DNA of 64,000 nt from Rhizobium sp. 9140 (GTDB taxonomy: Bacteria; Pseudomonadota; Alphaproteobacteria; Rhizobiales; Rhizobiaceae): NCBI RefSeq assembly GCF_900067135.1, contig NZ_FJUR01000002.1:372001-436000 (forward strand), read 5' to 3'. Each line of letters starts with the position of its first letter. Position 1 is the stretch's first letter. The notes beneath the pieces were generated by a model, which had not been told where the DNA came from, searched no databases, and saw only the letters and a program-made list of their open reading frames with translations. Both the position numbers and the translations under genes were made by a program. Positions 1 to 7,721 of the stretch are shown here, piece by piece.

Positions 1-257
1 AGCGCTTTGCGGAAGTGGTCGGCGAAACGCCCGCCCGCTACGTCGCCCGCATGCGCATGCACCAAGCCCACCAGTGGCTCGGCGAAGGCCAGAGGGTCGC
101 AGCCGTGGCGGAGCGGCTCGGCTACGAGTCCGAGGCATCCTTCAGCCGCGCCTTCAAGCGCATCACCGGCAGCCCGCCAAGCCACGTGCGGGATGGTGCA
201 AAACGCCAGCCGCGGGCGTCCGCAACGGATAGGCTCGGAGTTCCGCAAGGGGCTTGA
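1..257 (+). CDS. AraC-family transcriptional regulator, C-terminal part (cut by window edge)
   Basis: Only the last 84 or so codons are present, read in the frame starting at base 3. The residues form the two-helix DNA-binding end of an AraC/XylS protein: a first helix around RMRMHQAHQWL, then RVAAVAERLGYESEASFSRA and FKRITGSPPSHVR, which is the classic second helix-turn-helix with the conserved Gly-Tyr and Phe-x-R-x-FK pattern. The effector-binding part lies outside the window, so the regulated pathway cannot be told. The gene ends 38 bases before the convergent dihydroxyacetone kinase. Family assignment is firm; role unknown. Confidence 0.85.
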   Translation, partial: RFAEVVGETPARYVARMRMHQAHQWLGEGQRVAAVAERLGYESEASFSRAFKRITGSPPSHVRDGAKRQPRASATDRLGVPQGA

Positions 258-295
258 GCGCCTTGGGGATGCAGGGCGCAGGCATTCTCATCCCG

Positions 296-2002
296 TTAAT
301 CGCCCAACCGCGCAACCACGGTCTCTGCACACAGCGCCAGCGAAACCGCACCGGCATCGCGATGGCCGATGCTGCGTTCAGCGAGCGGGCGCGCGCGACC
401 AAGGCGGGGCGTGAGGGCGCGCGTCTCTTCAGCGGCCGTGTTCGCGGCGGCGGCGGCACGGGTCCAGGCCGTCTTCAACGATCCCGTTTCCGCAAACGCC
501 GTCTCCAATATCTCAACGAAGGGCATCAGCGCATCGACCAGCGTCTTGTCGCCGACCTTGGCGCCTCCAAGCCGCGTGACGCCGTTGAGAGCGAGGCGCG
601 CGCCGGTCACGACGGCGGCGTCATCGAGCATGTCGATGTCTGAAAGCGCCGTGCTCCAGGCCCGGAGCAGCACGCCCCAGATCACGCCCGAGGTGCCGCC
701 GGCCCGGTCCGCCCACGCATCGGCTGCCGCGGCGAGGACGCTTCGTGCACCGGCACCCGCCGTGACGGCGACATCAGCCGCCGCTCGGGCGGCCGTCGCG
801 CCGCGGGTCATGCCCTGTCCGTGATCGCCGTCGCCCGCCTGCGCGTCGATCCGACCAAGTTCGGCCTCCGCCTCGTGGAGCACCTCGGCAAGCTTGGTGA
901 TGATGCCGGCGATGCAGCGGCCGGTCTCGCGTGAGGCGGCGGACGCCGCGGGAAAGGTCGGTGTTTCCTCCGTCTCCTCAGGAATCGGCTCTGCAAGGGC
1001 AGTTTCCTCGCGCCGGACCAGCACAGCCGTTTCGCAAGGGGCGCACCAGAGGCGCTCGAGATCCTTGTCCAGCCAAAGCAGGCTGAGCGAGCAGCCGCGC
1101 ATGTCGAGGCTCGTCACGAACTCGCCGACCTCGGGACGCACAACCTCCAAGCCCGCTGCGGCCAACCGCGCCGCGACCTGCGGCCAGAGGACGAAGAGTT
1201 CTTCGTATTTGGTGGCGCCGAGGCCGTTGAGGACCACGGCAACCTGCGTGCAATCGACGGGGCGCTCCGCCAGCAGACGGTGCGTCAGAAGATCGGCAAG
1301 CGCCGCTGCCGGAAGGATCGCGGTCTCGCTGATCCCCGGCTCGCCGTGAATGCCAAGCCCAAGTGCCATCTGACCCTTGGGTACCGTGAACAGCGGCTCG
1401 GACGACCCAGGCAGGGTGCAGCCGCCGAACGCGACCCCGAAGGAGACCGTGCGGGCATTCGCATGCTTTGCCACGGCCTCGACATCATCCAGCGACCGGC
1501 CCTCCTCTGCGGCCGCACCGGCGATCTTGAAGACGATGAGGTCGCCTGCGATACCCCGGCGGCTCAGATGATCATCGGCCGGCCCGCTCGCGACGTCATC
1601 CGTGACCGGAAGCACGCGGACATCGAGACCTTCTGCCCGCAGCCGCTCGGCCGCAGCGCCGAAATTCAGCACGTCGCCGGCATAGTTGCCGTAGCCGAGG
1701 AGGACGCCGCCGCCCCGATCCGCCAGCCGGCAGACCCGCGCGACAGCGGCCGTCGAGGGCGACGCGAAGACATCGCCGGCCACAGCGGCATCCGCAAGAC
1801 CGGGACCGACATATCCGGCAAAGGCCGGATAATGCCCCGACCCACCACCGACGACGACCGCGACCTTACCTTCGACCCGCAGCGTGGACCTGACGACACC
1901 CCCCTTCACCGCGCGCACGAAGCGACCATAGACGGCGGCGTAGCCTTTCAGCGCGCTTGCCGCGAAGTCTTCCGGTTCGTCGTAGATCGTCGTCATGTGC
2001 AT
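296..2002 (-). CDS. Single-chain dihydroxyacetone/triose-type kinase (DhaK-DhaL fusion)
   Basis: ATP-dependent ketose kinase of the one-polypeptide class, 568 residues. Residues about 1-330 are DhaK-like: GGGSGHYPAF near 52-61, and His219 in GLGIHGEPG, which in this family binds the substrate carbonyl as a hemiaminal. Residues about 360-568 are DhaL-like, with AGDGDHGQGM (Mg-ATP aspartates), GGTSGVIWG and AKVGDKTLVDAL. So it uses ATP, not the PEP-dependent DhaM route. The Shine-Dalgarno GAGGAG lies only 3 bases before the first ATG and 9 before a second ATG (codon 3, base 1996), so either start is possible. Rhizobial relatives also act on erythrulose; dihydroxyacetone is therefore only the default substrate. 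Glycerol genes lie 20 kb away, not in the same operon. Confidence 0.88.
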   Translation of the reverse strand: MHMTTIYDEPEDFAASALKGYAAVYGRFVRAVKGGVVRSTLRVEGKVAVVVGGGSGHYPAFAGYVGPGLADAAVAGDVFASPSTAAVARVCRLADRGGGVLLGYGNYAGDVLNFGAAAERLRAEGLDVRVLPVTDDVASGPADDHLSRRGIAGDLIVFKIAGAAAEEGRSLDDVEAVAKHANARTVSFGVAFGGCTLPGSSEPLFTVPKGQMALGLGIHGEPGISETAILPAAALADLLTHRLLAERPVDCTQVAVVLNGLGATKYEELFVLWPQVAARLAAAGLEVVRPEVGEFVTSLDMRGCSLSLLWLDKDLERLWCAPCETAVLVRREETALAEPIPEETEETPTFPAASAASRETGRCIAGIITKLAEVLHEAEAELGRIDAQAGDGDHGQGMTRGATAARAAADVAVTAGAGARSVLAAAADAWADRAGGTSGVIWGVLLRAWSTALSDIDMLDDAAVVTGARLALNGVTRLGGAKVGDKTLVDALMPFVEILETAFAETGSLKTAWTRAAAAANTAAEETRALTPRLGRARPLAERSIGHRDAGAVSLALCAETVVARLGD

Positions 2003-2173
2003 CGTCTCCTCAGCGAAACTGCGTCACGAACTGATCGTGAATACTGCCAATCGCCGGCGCACGCGATACCGATTGGGCGCATTCGTACGAGTCTTTGCCT
2101 TCATCTGCGACCGCAGGGTCAAATTAAGGCGGCAGACGCGTTTGAATCGAAAAAATGATCAAGCTGTCGTGAT

Positions 2174-2192
2174 TGTTCGCAAATAGTGAACA
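2174..2192. promoter_or_regulatory. Inverted repeat TGTTCGC-N5-GTGAACA, candidate operator
   Basis: Two seven-base arms match as inverted repeats at six of seven positions with a five-base AT spacer. The site lies in the 265-base divergent gap between the kinase and the b561-YceI gene, 76 bases before the latter's GTG start. The size and shape fit a LysR-, MarR- or IclR-type operator; no regulator is encoded beside it. Inference only. Confidence 0.4.
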
Positions 2193-2267
2193 GTATGTCT
2201 GCATTTGGCCGGGTTCTTTTGTAAGCAATGATATGCTTTGACACGGTAGGACATCGGAGAAGCCCGC

Positions 2268-3431
2268 GTGAAGCACAACAGTTCGACGGCTTATGGAAGC
2301 GTATCTCGCTTCTTCCATTGGGCGACTGCCGTCGTCATCAGCCTCAACATCGCAATGGGCTTTATCGCGCATCGATCGTCGATGGAGGCGGTCGACGCGA
2401 AGGTTCTCTACTTCTCGATCCACAAGACCCTTGGTGTTCTCGCTTTCACACTGGCGCTCGCCCGTATCTGTTGGACGCTTTTCCAGCCGCATCCCGCTCC
2501 CGTCCACCCGCAGCGGCGCCTTGAAGTTTTCGTCGCCGCCGTGGTTCACTGGATGCTGTACGGTTCGATGCTTCTGGTTCCGCTGACGGGCTGGATCGAG
2601 CATGCCGCGACCTCTGGATATGCGCCGATCCTCTGGCCGTTCGGTCAGGATCTGCCGCTGGTGCCGAAGTCGGATGAACTGGCGCAGCGCATGGCGGCGA
2701 CACATCAGCTTCTGGCCTGGACGCTCTGTCTGGCCGTCGGGCTGCACGTGGCAGGCGCTTTGAAGCATGCCTTGATCGACCGCGACGGCGTTCTCCAGCG
2801 GATGACGCGCGGGAAGAGCGCCGGAACGGAATCCGGGCGTGCCGGTTGGACGTCTGCCGTGGCCTTCGGTCTTGCGGCGGTGGCTTTCGCGGGCGTGGTA
2901 TTCGCCTCGCAGATCGGCCTTCGCGCCGCATCGGCCCCTGCAGCCTCCCTTCAGGCTGCAACATCCGAATGGAAGGTGACCGAGGGCACGCTCGGCTTCA
3001 AGGTCAAGCAGATGGGAACGCCGGTTTCGGGCTCATTCTCGGACTGGACGGCCTCCATCGCCTTCGATGAGGCAACCGGAACGGGCAATGTCAAAGCCGT
3101 CATCAATCTCTCAAGCGTCACGCTGGGCAGCGTGAGCGACCAGGTGAAGGGTGCTGGCTTCCTGGATACGGCCCAATATCCGCAGGCGTTATTCACCGCC
3201 AAGATTCAAACGGAGGGCAAGAACTTCCTTGCGGTTGGAACCTTAAATCTCAAGGGCATAGAGCTGCCAGTCCGACTGCCGTTCACGATGACCATCAAGG
3301 ATGGTGTCGCCGACATGGCGGGCCAGACGGTGCTGGATCGACGGGATTTCAAAGTCGGCGAAAGTTACGCCGACGAGAAGACGGTCGGCTTTCCGGTCGA
3401 GGTCGATATCTCCCTGCGGGCAAAGCGATGA
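2268..3431 (+). CDS. Cytochrome b561 domain fused to a YceI (isoprenoid-binding lipocalin-like) domain
   Basis: A 387-residue membrane protein with a GTG start and GGAGA seven bases upstream. Residues about 10-170 form a four-helix cytochrome b561/b6-type unit with candidate haem-ligand histidines at 17, 52, 146 and 160. A fifth helix at about 196-215 leads to a YceI domain at 233-387, presumably periplasmic. YceI proteins bind polyisoprenoid lipids such as ubiquinone-8 analogues, so the fusion places a quinone-type ligand pocket next to a diheme membrane redox unit; a role in quinone or superoxide redox chemistry is inference. It is followed after 64 bases by a secreted YceI paralogue, likely co-transcribed. 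Confidence 0.9.
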   Translation: MKHNSSTAYGSVSRFFHWATAVVISLNIAMGFIAHRSSMEAVDAKVLYFSIHKTLGVLAFTLALARICWTLFQPHPAPVHPQRRLEVFVAAVVHWMLYGSMLLVPLTGWIEHAATSGYAPILWPFGQDLPLVPKSDELAQRMAATHQLLAWTLCLAVGLHVAGALKHALIDRDGVLQRMTRGKSAGTESGRAGWTSAVAFGLAAVAFAGVVFASQIGLRAASAPAASLQAATSEWKVTEGTLGFKVKQMGTPVSGSFSDWTASIAFDEATGTGNVKAVINLSSVTLGSVSDQVKGAGFLDTAQYPQALFTAKIQTEGKNFLAVGTLNLKGIELPVRLPFTMTIKDGVADMAGQTVLDRRDFKVGESYADEKTVGFPVEVDISLRAKR

Positions 3432-3495
3432 GGCACCGCCTCGCAATTCCATTTCCGTCTGCATTCCGCAGGCGGCATGAACGAAGGATAAGATC

Positions 3496-4080
3496 ATGAT
3501 CTCCAGAACCAAGTTTGCTGTCTTCGCGTCGGCAATGCTTCTTGCAGGTGCTGCCCATGCAGAGCCTAAGGCCTACACGTTCGATTCCGGCCACAGCCAG
3601 GTCGTCTTCTCCTACCAGCACCTGGGCTTCTCAACGACGAGCGGAATGTTCAGCGGCATCACGGGCACCATCAACTTCGATGAAGCCAAGCCAGAGACCT
3701 CGACCGTCTCGGTCGAATTCCCGATCTCGTCGCTCCAGACCGGCGACGCCGGACGCGACAAGCACTTCCAGTCGGCTGACTTCTTCGGCGGCGAAGGCAA
3801 GGCGCCGAATGTGAGCTTCAAGTCGACCTCGATCAAGGTGACAGGCGAGAAGACCGCGCTGATCACCGGCGACCTGACGCTGAACGGCGTCACCAAGCCG
3901 GTCGTCCTCGATACCGTCCTCAATCAGCAGGGCCAGCATCCGATGGAAAACAAGCCGTGGATCGGCTTCAATGCGACCGCTACGGTCAAGCGCACCGACT
4001 TCAATCTCGGAATGTTCGCCCCGGCGGTCTCCGACGACGTCGTCGTTCGCATCTCCGTCGAGGCAAGCGCAGCGAAGTAA
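3496..4080 (+). CDS. YceI family secreted protein
   Basis: A 194-residue protein with a clear signal peptide (MISRTKFAVFASAMLLAGAA, cleavage after AHA near residue 22) and a full YceI domain: FDSGHSQVVFSYQHLGFS at the start, then the beta-barrel strands with LTLNGVTKPVVLD and the C-terminal VVVRISVEA strand. The family is a lipocalin-like barrel holding long isoprenoid chains in the periplasm. An AAGGA ribosome site precedes the ATG. It follows the b561-YceI fusion by 64 bases, and the pair recurs in many proteobacteria, so a shared redox or stress role is likely but unproven. Confidence 0.92.
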   Translation: MISRTKFAVFASAMLLAGAAHAEPKAYTFDSGHSQVVFSYQHLGFSTTSGMFSGITGTINFDEAKPETSTVSVEFPISSLQTGDAGRDKHFQSADFFGGEGKAPNVSFKSTSIKVTGEKTALITGDLTLNGVTKPVVLDTVLNQQGQHPMENKPWIGFNATATVKRTDFNLGMFAPAVSDDVVVRISVEASAAK

Positions 4081-4120
4081 AAAACAGAAATAGCGCAGAC
4101 CTCTTGGTCTGCGCCATTTC
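4077..4120 (-). terminator. Rho-independent terminator for the BA14K gene
   Basis: A hairpin with perfect eight-base core arms CGCAGACC/GGTCTGCG, a TCTT loop and extra pairing GAAAT/ATTTC outside. On the minus strand it is followed by CTGTTTTTTA, the usual U-run. It lies just beyond the end of the BA14K gene and just beyond the stop of the convergent YceI gene, so it may work in both directions. Confidence 0.75.
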
Positions 4121-4154
4121 TAGCCTCGGAACGTTTTCGGCGCCGTTTTAAACC

Positions 4155-4613
4155 TTAACGGCAAATGCGGCGCGGGCCGGAGTTGGGCTGATACGTGTTA
4201 TCCGACGCACGGTAGGAACGGTAGCGCGCCGCACAGCTGCTGCGGTTCTGCGAGGCGATCGCGCCGCCGATGATGGCGCCGGCGGCAAGACCACCGATAA
4301 TCGCGCCATTGTTGCTGTGACGACGGTCATACCGGCGGCCATCGCGATTACGATCGCGACGGTCATAGCGACGATGGTCGCTGTAGCGGTCGCGACGATC
4401 GTAGCGGCCGTTGTAACGATCGCTTTTACGCTGGTTGTGCCGGCGAATAATTCGTTTGTCTTCCCGATACTGAACCTGCTGAACGTCCGTCGTGCCTGTG
4501 GATACGGAGCCTGCCGATATCGTGACGGGCCGCGCCGGGAAAGCCTGCGCCGGCACAAAGCTGGTCAGTGCGGTGACGAGGGAAATCAGGATAATCGCGA
4601 GTTTTTTCATCAT
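4155..4613 (-). CDS. BA14K family secreted protein
   Basis: A 152-residue small exported protein. Residues 1-24 are a signal peptide ending in PAQA. The middle (about 50-100) is a low-complexity run of Arg, Asp and Tyr (repeated YDRRDR units). A glycine-rich hydrophobic stretch, GAIIGGLAAGAIIGG, follows, and the end (CAARYRSY, DNTYQP, GPRRIC) is the BA14K signature first described in a Brucella immunoreactive protein with lectin-like activity. A second methionine follows the first at once, so the start is uncertain by one codon. Biological role in this organism unknown. Its terminator lies at 4077-4120. Confidence 0.8.
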   Translation of the reverse strand: MMKKLAIILISLVTALTSFVPAQAFPARPVTISAGSVSTGTTDVQQVQYREDKRIIRRHNQRKSDRYNGRYDRRDRYSDHRRYDRRDRNRDGRRYDRRHSNNGAIIGGLAAGAIIGGAIASQNRSSCAARYRSYRASDNTYQPNSGPRRICR

Positions 4614-4785
4614 GCCTTTTCCATTGGTTATGGATTGGACATAGTGCGTCAGTAGCGCGCGATAAGGCGCATGGCAGCAATCACCCGCGGAACATCATAC
4701 TGCGGCGTCGGCCATAATACGCCCGGCAATGCGTTATAGCCTCCGTCCGACTGCAACAAAGCGGGATAAGGACTTGAGGATTTCG

Positions 4786-5907
4786 ATGAAGACGTTTCTG
4801 CTTCGCTCGGCTGCGGCCGTCATCGCGGTCTTTGCGGCGTCCACGACGTCCGCACAGGCCCAGGGTTTCGGTCCCATAGCGAACTTCATGGTGATGGATG
4901 TGTGCACGGGACCCGATGGACACCCGGTCGCCGGCGTCCCCGGAGACAAAGGCTGTCAGCGGCACCGGGATATCACACCGGGAGAAACCCCGCCTTACAC
5001 CCTTCAGAATTTCCCTGCGCCCACATCCGGCTGTGCGGCGGGACCCGTGTCGAAGATCAATGTTCCGGTCTCCCGCTTCACCGAAACGCGGATCGTCAGC
5101 TCCACCCTTCGCCAGACACCCTGCAGCAAAGCGGCCCCTGATGACGATGACGACCTTGAGCGGAACGGTGCGTCGATCCAGTGGCACGACGACGGGTATG
5201 GCTTCATCATGGGCAGTTACAGCCCGGTTTCCCTGTCCTCCTTCGAAAGTGATCTCTGCGCCGCAAACAAGGACAACTCCCAGCGCTTCTTTCGCGGCTG
5301 GGTCATCGGCCCGGCTGACGTCCCCGCGCTTGGCGCAACGGGGTACGGTGTGTTCCAGACGAAGCTCCAGAAAGGCGCGGCCTCTGCGAATATGGGCGCA
5401 TGCGCGCTCCGCTATTCCCGCGCCCTGACCACGTGGACTGTCGATAAGATCACCTACACATCCGGTCGCGATCTTGTCTCGGTGGTATCCAGTCATTACT
5501 CCCGCGGCGCTTCGGACGGACAGAGCCCGGGCGAGGCGATGCAGATGGAGCAGACGTTCTGGACACGGGAATTCGGACTGTCGCGCTGGGAAAAATGGGC
5601 CAGGGAGGACTGGGTTCACCCCCGTTCCGACAAATCCGCGTTGGATCTCGCAGCACAGCTCGCCGCAGCCGGCAGGTGCAGCCCGCCTGTTCATTCACCG
5701 ATCACGTTCACGCCGGAAATGCAGATTGGCGGCACGGATCACGGAGCGGATATCTACAGCCGGATCATCAGCAATCCCGTCACAGGCGAACAGCATAAAT
5801 GGGTGATGACGCTTTGCGAGGACTATACCAATATCTCGCCACTGGCTGACGGGGCTAAGGTGCTGAGCCGTGTTTCGACACTCGCCGACGACGGCTATTG
5901 GGAATAG
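4786..5907 (+). CDS. Secreted cysteine-rich protein of unknown function
   Basis: The start at 4786 is chosen because GAGGA stands five bases upstream and the next 24 residues (MKTFLLRSAAAVIAVFAAST, ending SAQAQ) make a good signal peptide; a longer open frame from 4729 would bury it. The mature protein of about 350 residues has eight cysteines (in DVCTGP, GCQRH, GCAAG, TPCSK, LCAAN, GACALR, RCSPP, LCEDY), enough for four disulphides, and an acidic PDDDDDLE patch. I recognise no domain. It is a stand-alone gene, convergent with the EamA transporter gene 42 bases away. Reality as a gene is supported by length, signal peptide and ribosome site. Confidence 0.7.
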   Translation: MKTFLLRSAAAVIAVFAASTTSAQAQGFGPIANFMVMDVCTGPDGHPVAGVPGDKGCQRHRDITPGETPPYTLQNFPAPTSGCAAGPVSKINVPVSRFTETRIVSSTLRQTPCSKAAPDDDDDLERNGASIQWHDDGYGFIMGSYSPVSLSSFESDLCAANKDNSQRFFRGWVIGPADVPALGATGYGVFQTKLQKGAASANMGACALRYSRALTTWTVDKITYTSGRDLVSVVSSHYSRGASDGQSPGEAMQMEQTFWTREFGLSRWEKWAREDWVHPRSDKSALDLAAQLAAAGRCSPPVHSPITFTPEMQIGGTDHGADIYSRIISNPVTGEQHKWVMTLCEDYTNISPLADGAKVLSRVSTLADDGYWE

Positions 5908-5949
5908 GCATCGTTAACATTGCGCCATCGACGAGGAATGGACGCTTTC

Positions 5950-6852
5950 TCATCGTCCAGACCTCCGGCGGGACGGCATCGTCATCGCGATGACGCTCGC
6001 CACCACGAAGACGAGGCCCAGCAAGGCGTTCGGGTTGGGCGTTTCGCCGAGAAACAGTACCCCGATGCCGACGCCGATCGGGACGCGCAGATAGGCCTGC
6101 GCCGTGGTGCCGACCGAGCCCAGCCTCTGCAGCAGGGTGAAATAGAGAACGAAGGCAAGCGCCGTCGAGAAAATGGACAAGGCGAGGAGCGCTGCGAGCG
6201 ACGATATGGCAGGCGCAAGCGTCCAGGGCTGATCGACGAGAAGACTGACGGGCAGCAGGATCACGCCGCCCCAGATGAGGGAGCCCGCCGCCGGCATCAT
6301 CGGGTCGAGATCCCGAAAGGTCCGGCCGAAGGTCACGGCTCCGCCATAGGCGACAGCCGCGAGAATGATGGCGAGCTGCGCAATGACGCCGGTGCCAAAC
6401 CCTGCAAGAACGGACGGGCCGACCACGAGGCAGATGCCGAGAAGCCCGAAGGCGACGCCGAACAACTTCGGGGCCGTGACCGCTTCATGACGCGTTATGA
6501 GGACGTTGATCAAGAAGGCGAAGACGGGCGTCAGCGAATTCAGGATGACAGCCAGTCCTGCATCGACATGCTGCTCTCCCCAGGCAATCAAAGTGAAGGG
6601 TAGCACGGAGTTCAGGACGGCCTGGATGACGAAACGGCGCGTATTGCGGCGATCCCTCGGCAGCTTCAGCCCGCGCAGACGAAGCACGAGCAGAAGCAGA
6701 CTGCCGGCAATGATCGTCCGTGCAGCGATCAGCGTGATGGGCGGGATCGTGGCAACGCCGATCTTGATGAAGGTATAGGACGCCCCCCAGAGGGTGGCGA
6801 GAGCCAGGAGCATTAGAAGGCTTATGGCAAGGCGGGGCGGTTGTTCGGGCAT
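5950..6852 (-). CDS. EamA/DMT-family transporter (RhaT-like)
   Basis: A 300-residue inner-membrane protein with about ten hydrophobic helices arranged as two EamA repeats: LATLWGASYTFIKIG at the start of the first and a second beginning near residue 150. LNSLTPVFAFLINVL in helix 4 and FLGETPNPNALLG near the end of the second repeat are typical of drug/metabolite exporters of the 10-TMS DMT family. Substrates in this family range over amino acids, nucleobases and other metabolites, so none is assigned. It is divergent from the ArsR-type regulator gene 122 bases away, which is the likely control partner. Confidence 0.88.
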   Translation of the reverse strand: MPEQPPRLAISLLMLLALATLWGASYTFIKIGVATIPPITLIAARTIIAGSLLLLVLRLRGLKLPRDRRNTRRFVIQAVLNSVLPFTLIAWGEQHVDAGLAVILNSLTPVFAFLINVLITRHEAVTAPKLFGVAFGLLGICLVVGPSVLAGFGTGVIAQLAIILAAVAYGGAVTFGRTFRDLDPMMPAAGSLIWGGVILLPVSLLVDQPWTLAPAISSLAALLALSIFSTALAFVLYFTLLQRLGSVGTTAQAYLRVPIGVGIGVLFLGETPNPNALLGLVFVVASVIAMTMPSRRRSGR

Positions 6853-6911
6853 GTCCGGTCCAGGTCGTTGATGTCGATGTGGCAGAGCCTTACAGTTTTC
6901 CGGCCGTCAAC

Positions 6912-6931
6912 GCTTCGGTCATCGCCGAAGC
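6912..6931. promoter_or_regulatory. Inverted repeat GCTTCGG-N6-CCGAAGC between eamA and arsR-type genes
   Basis: Perfect seven-base arms with a six-base spacer inside the 122-base divergent gap, 43 bases before the regulator's ATG. It could be the operator of the neighbouring ArsR-type protein; a chance hairpin is not excluded. Confidence 0.35.
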
Positions 6932-6974
6932 ATTCGCGCCTGACACGCAGGCGGCAAACTAATAGTCTGCAGCC

Positions 6975-7721
6975 ATGATCGACCTTCCCACCGGCAACAT
7001 GATCGCCCAGGCGGCCTATCTCATGGGCGACCCCGCTCGCGCCAACATGCTTGCGGCCCTGATCGGCGGCGAAGCGCTGACGGCAGGCGAACTGGCATCT
7101 CATGCAGGCATCACACCGCAGACGGCGAGCGGGCACCTCGCAAAGCTTCTCGACGGACGGCTCGTTACGGCCGAGCGGCAGGGACGCCATCGCTATTTCC
7201 GGCTCGCCTCCCCCTCCGTCGCGCAAGCGCTGGAGGGCCTGATGGCGCTCTCGCAGATGCCGCTGGCTCTACCGGCAAAGCGCCATGGTCCCCGCGGCGA
7301 AGCGATGCGATGGGCAAGGACATGCTATGACCACATGGCAGGTCGCCTTGCCGTGGAGATTGCCGCGAATTTCGAGCAGCGAGGGCTTCTGCAAGGCTCG
7401 GAGGGCGTGGGTGTTCTCTCTGACAAGGGACGTCGCTTCTTCTGCGATTTCGGAATCGACCTGGCGACGACCCGCCGTCCGACGCGGCCGATCTGCCGCA
7501 TGTGCCTCGACTGGAGCGAGCGCCGGCCGCATATGGCGGGACGGCTCGGCACAGCGCTGCTGGCGCGAACGATCGAGCTCGGCTGGGTGATGCGGACGCC
7601 GAACAGCCGGACGCTGAAGATCACCCCGACCGGCGATCGCGGCTTTGCAGCCATGCTCGGTCGGGCGCTCACACCGTCGCAGAGCCTGAAAAACCTTCAA
7701 AACGCCGATTGGGGAAGGTGA
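6975..7721 (+). CDS. ArsR-family winged-helix regulator with C-terminal extension
   Basis: A 248-residue protein. Residues 8-95 are an ArsR-type winged helix: GDPARANMLAALIGGEALTA, then the recognition helix region ASHAGITPQTASGHLAKLLD and wing RQGRHRYFRL. The last 150 residues are an extra region found in longer ArsR-type proteins, with Cys residues in ARTCYDHMAG, RFFCDF and RPICRMCLDW that could bind a metal or sense oxidation (inference). The usual metal-binding ELCVCD box is absent. Its 3' end overlaps the convergent kinase gene by 53 bases. Probably controls the divergent EamA transporter. Confidence 0.83.
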   Translation: MIDLPTGNMIAQAAYLMGDPARANMLAALIGGEALTAGELASHAGITPQTASGHLAKLLDGRLVTAERQGRHRYFRLASPSVAQALEGLMALSQMPLALPAKRHGPRGEAMRWARTCYDHMAGRLAVEIAANFEQRGLLQGSEGVGVLSDKGRRFFCDFGIDLATTRRPTRPICRMCLDWSERRPHMAGRLGTALLARTIELGWVMRTPNSRTLKITPTGDRGFAAMLGRALTPSQSLKNLQNADWGR

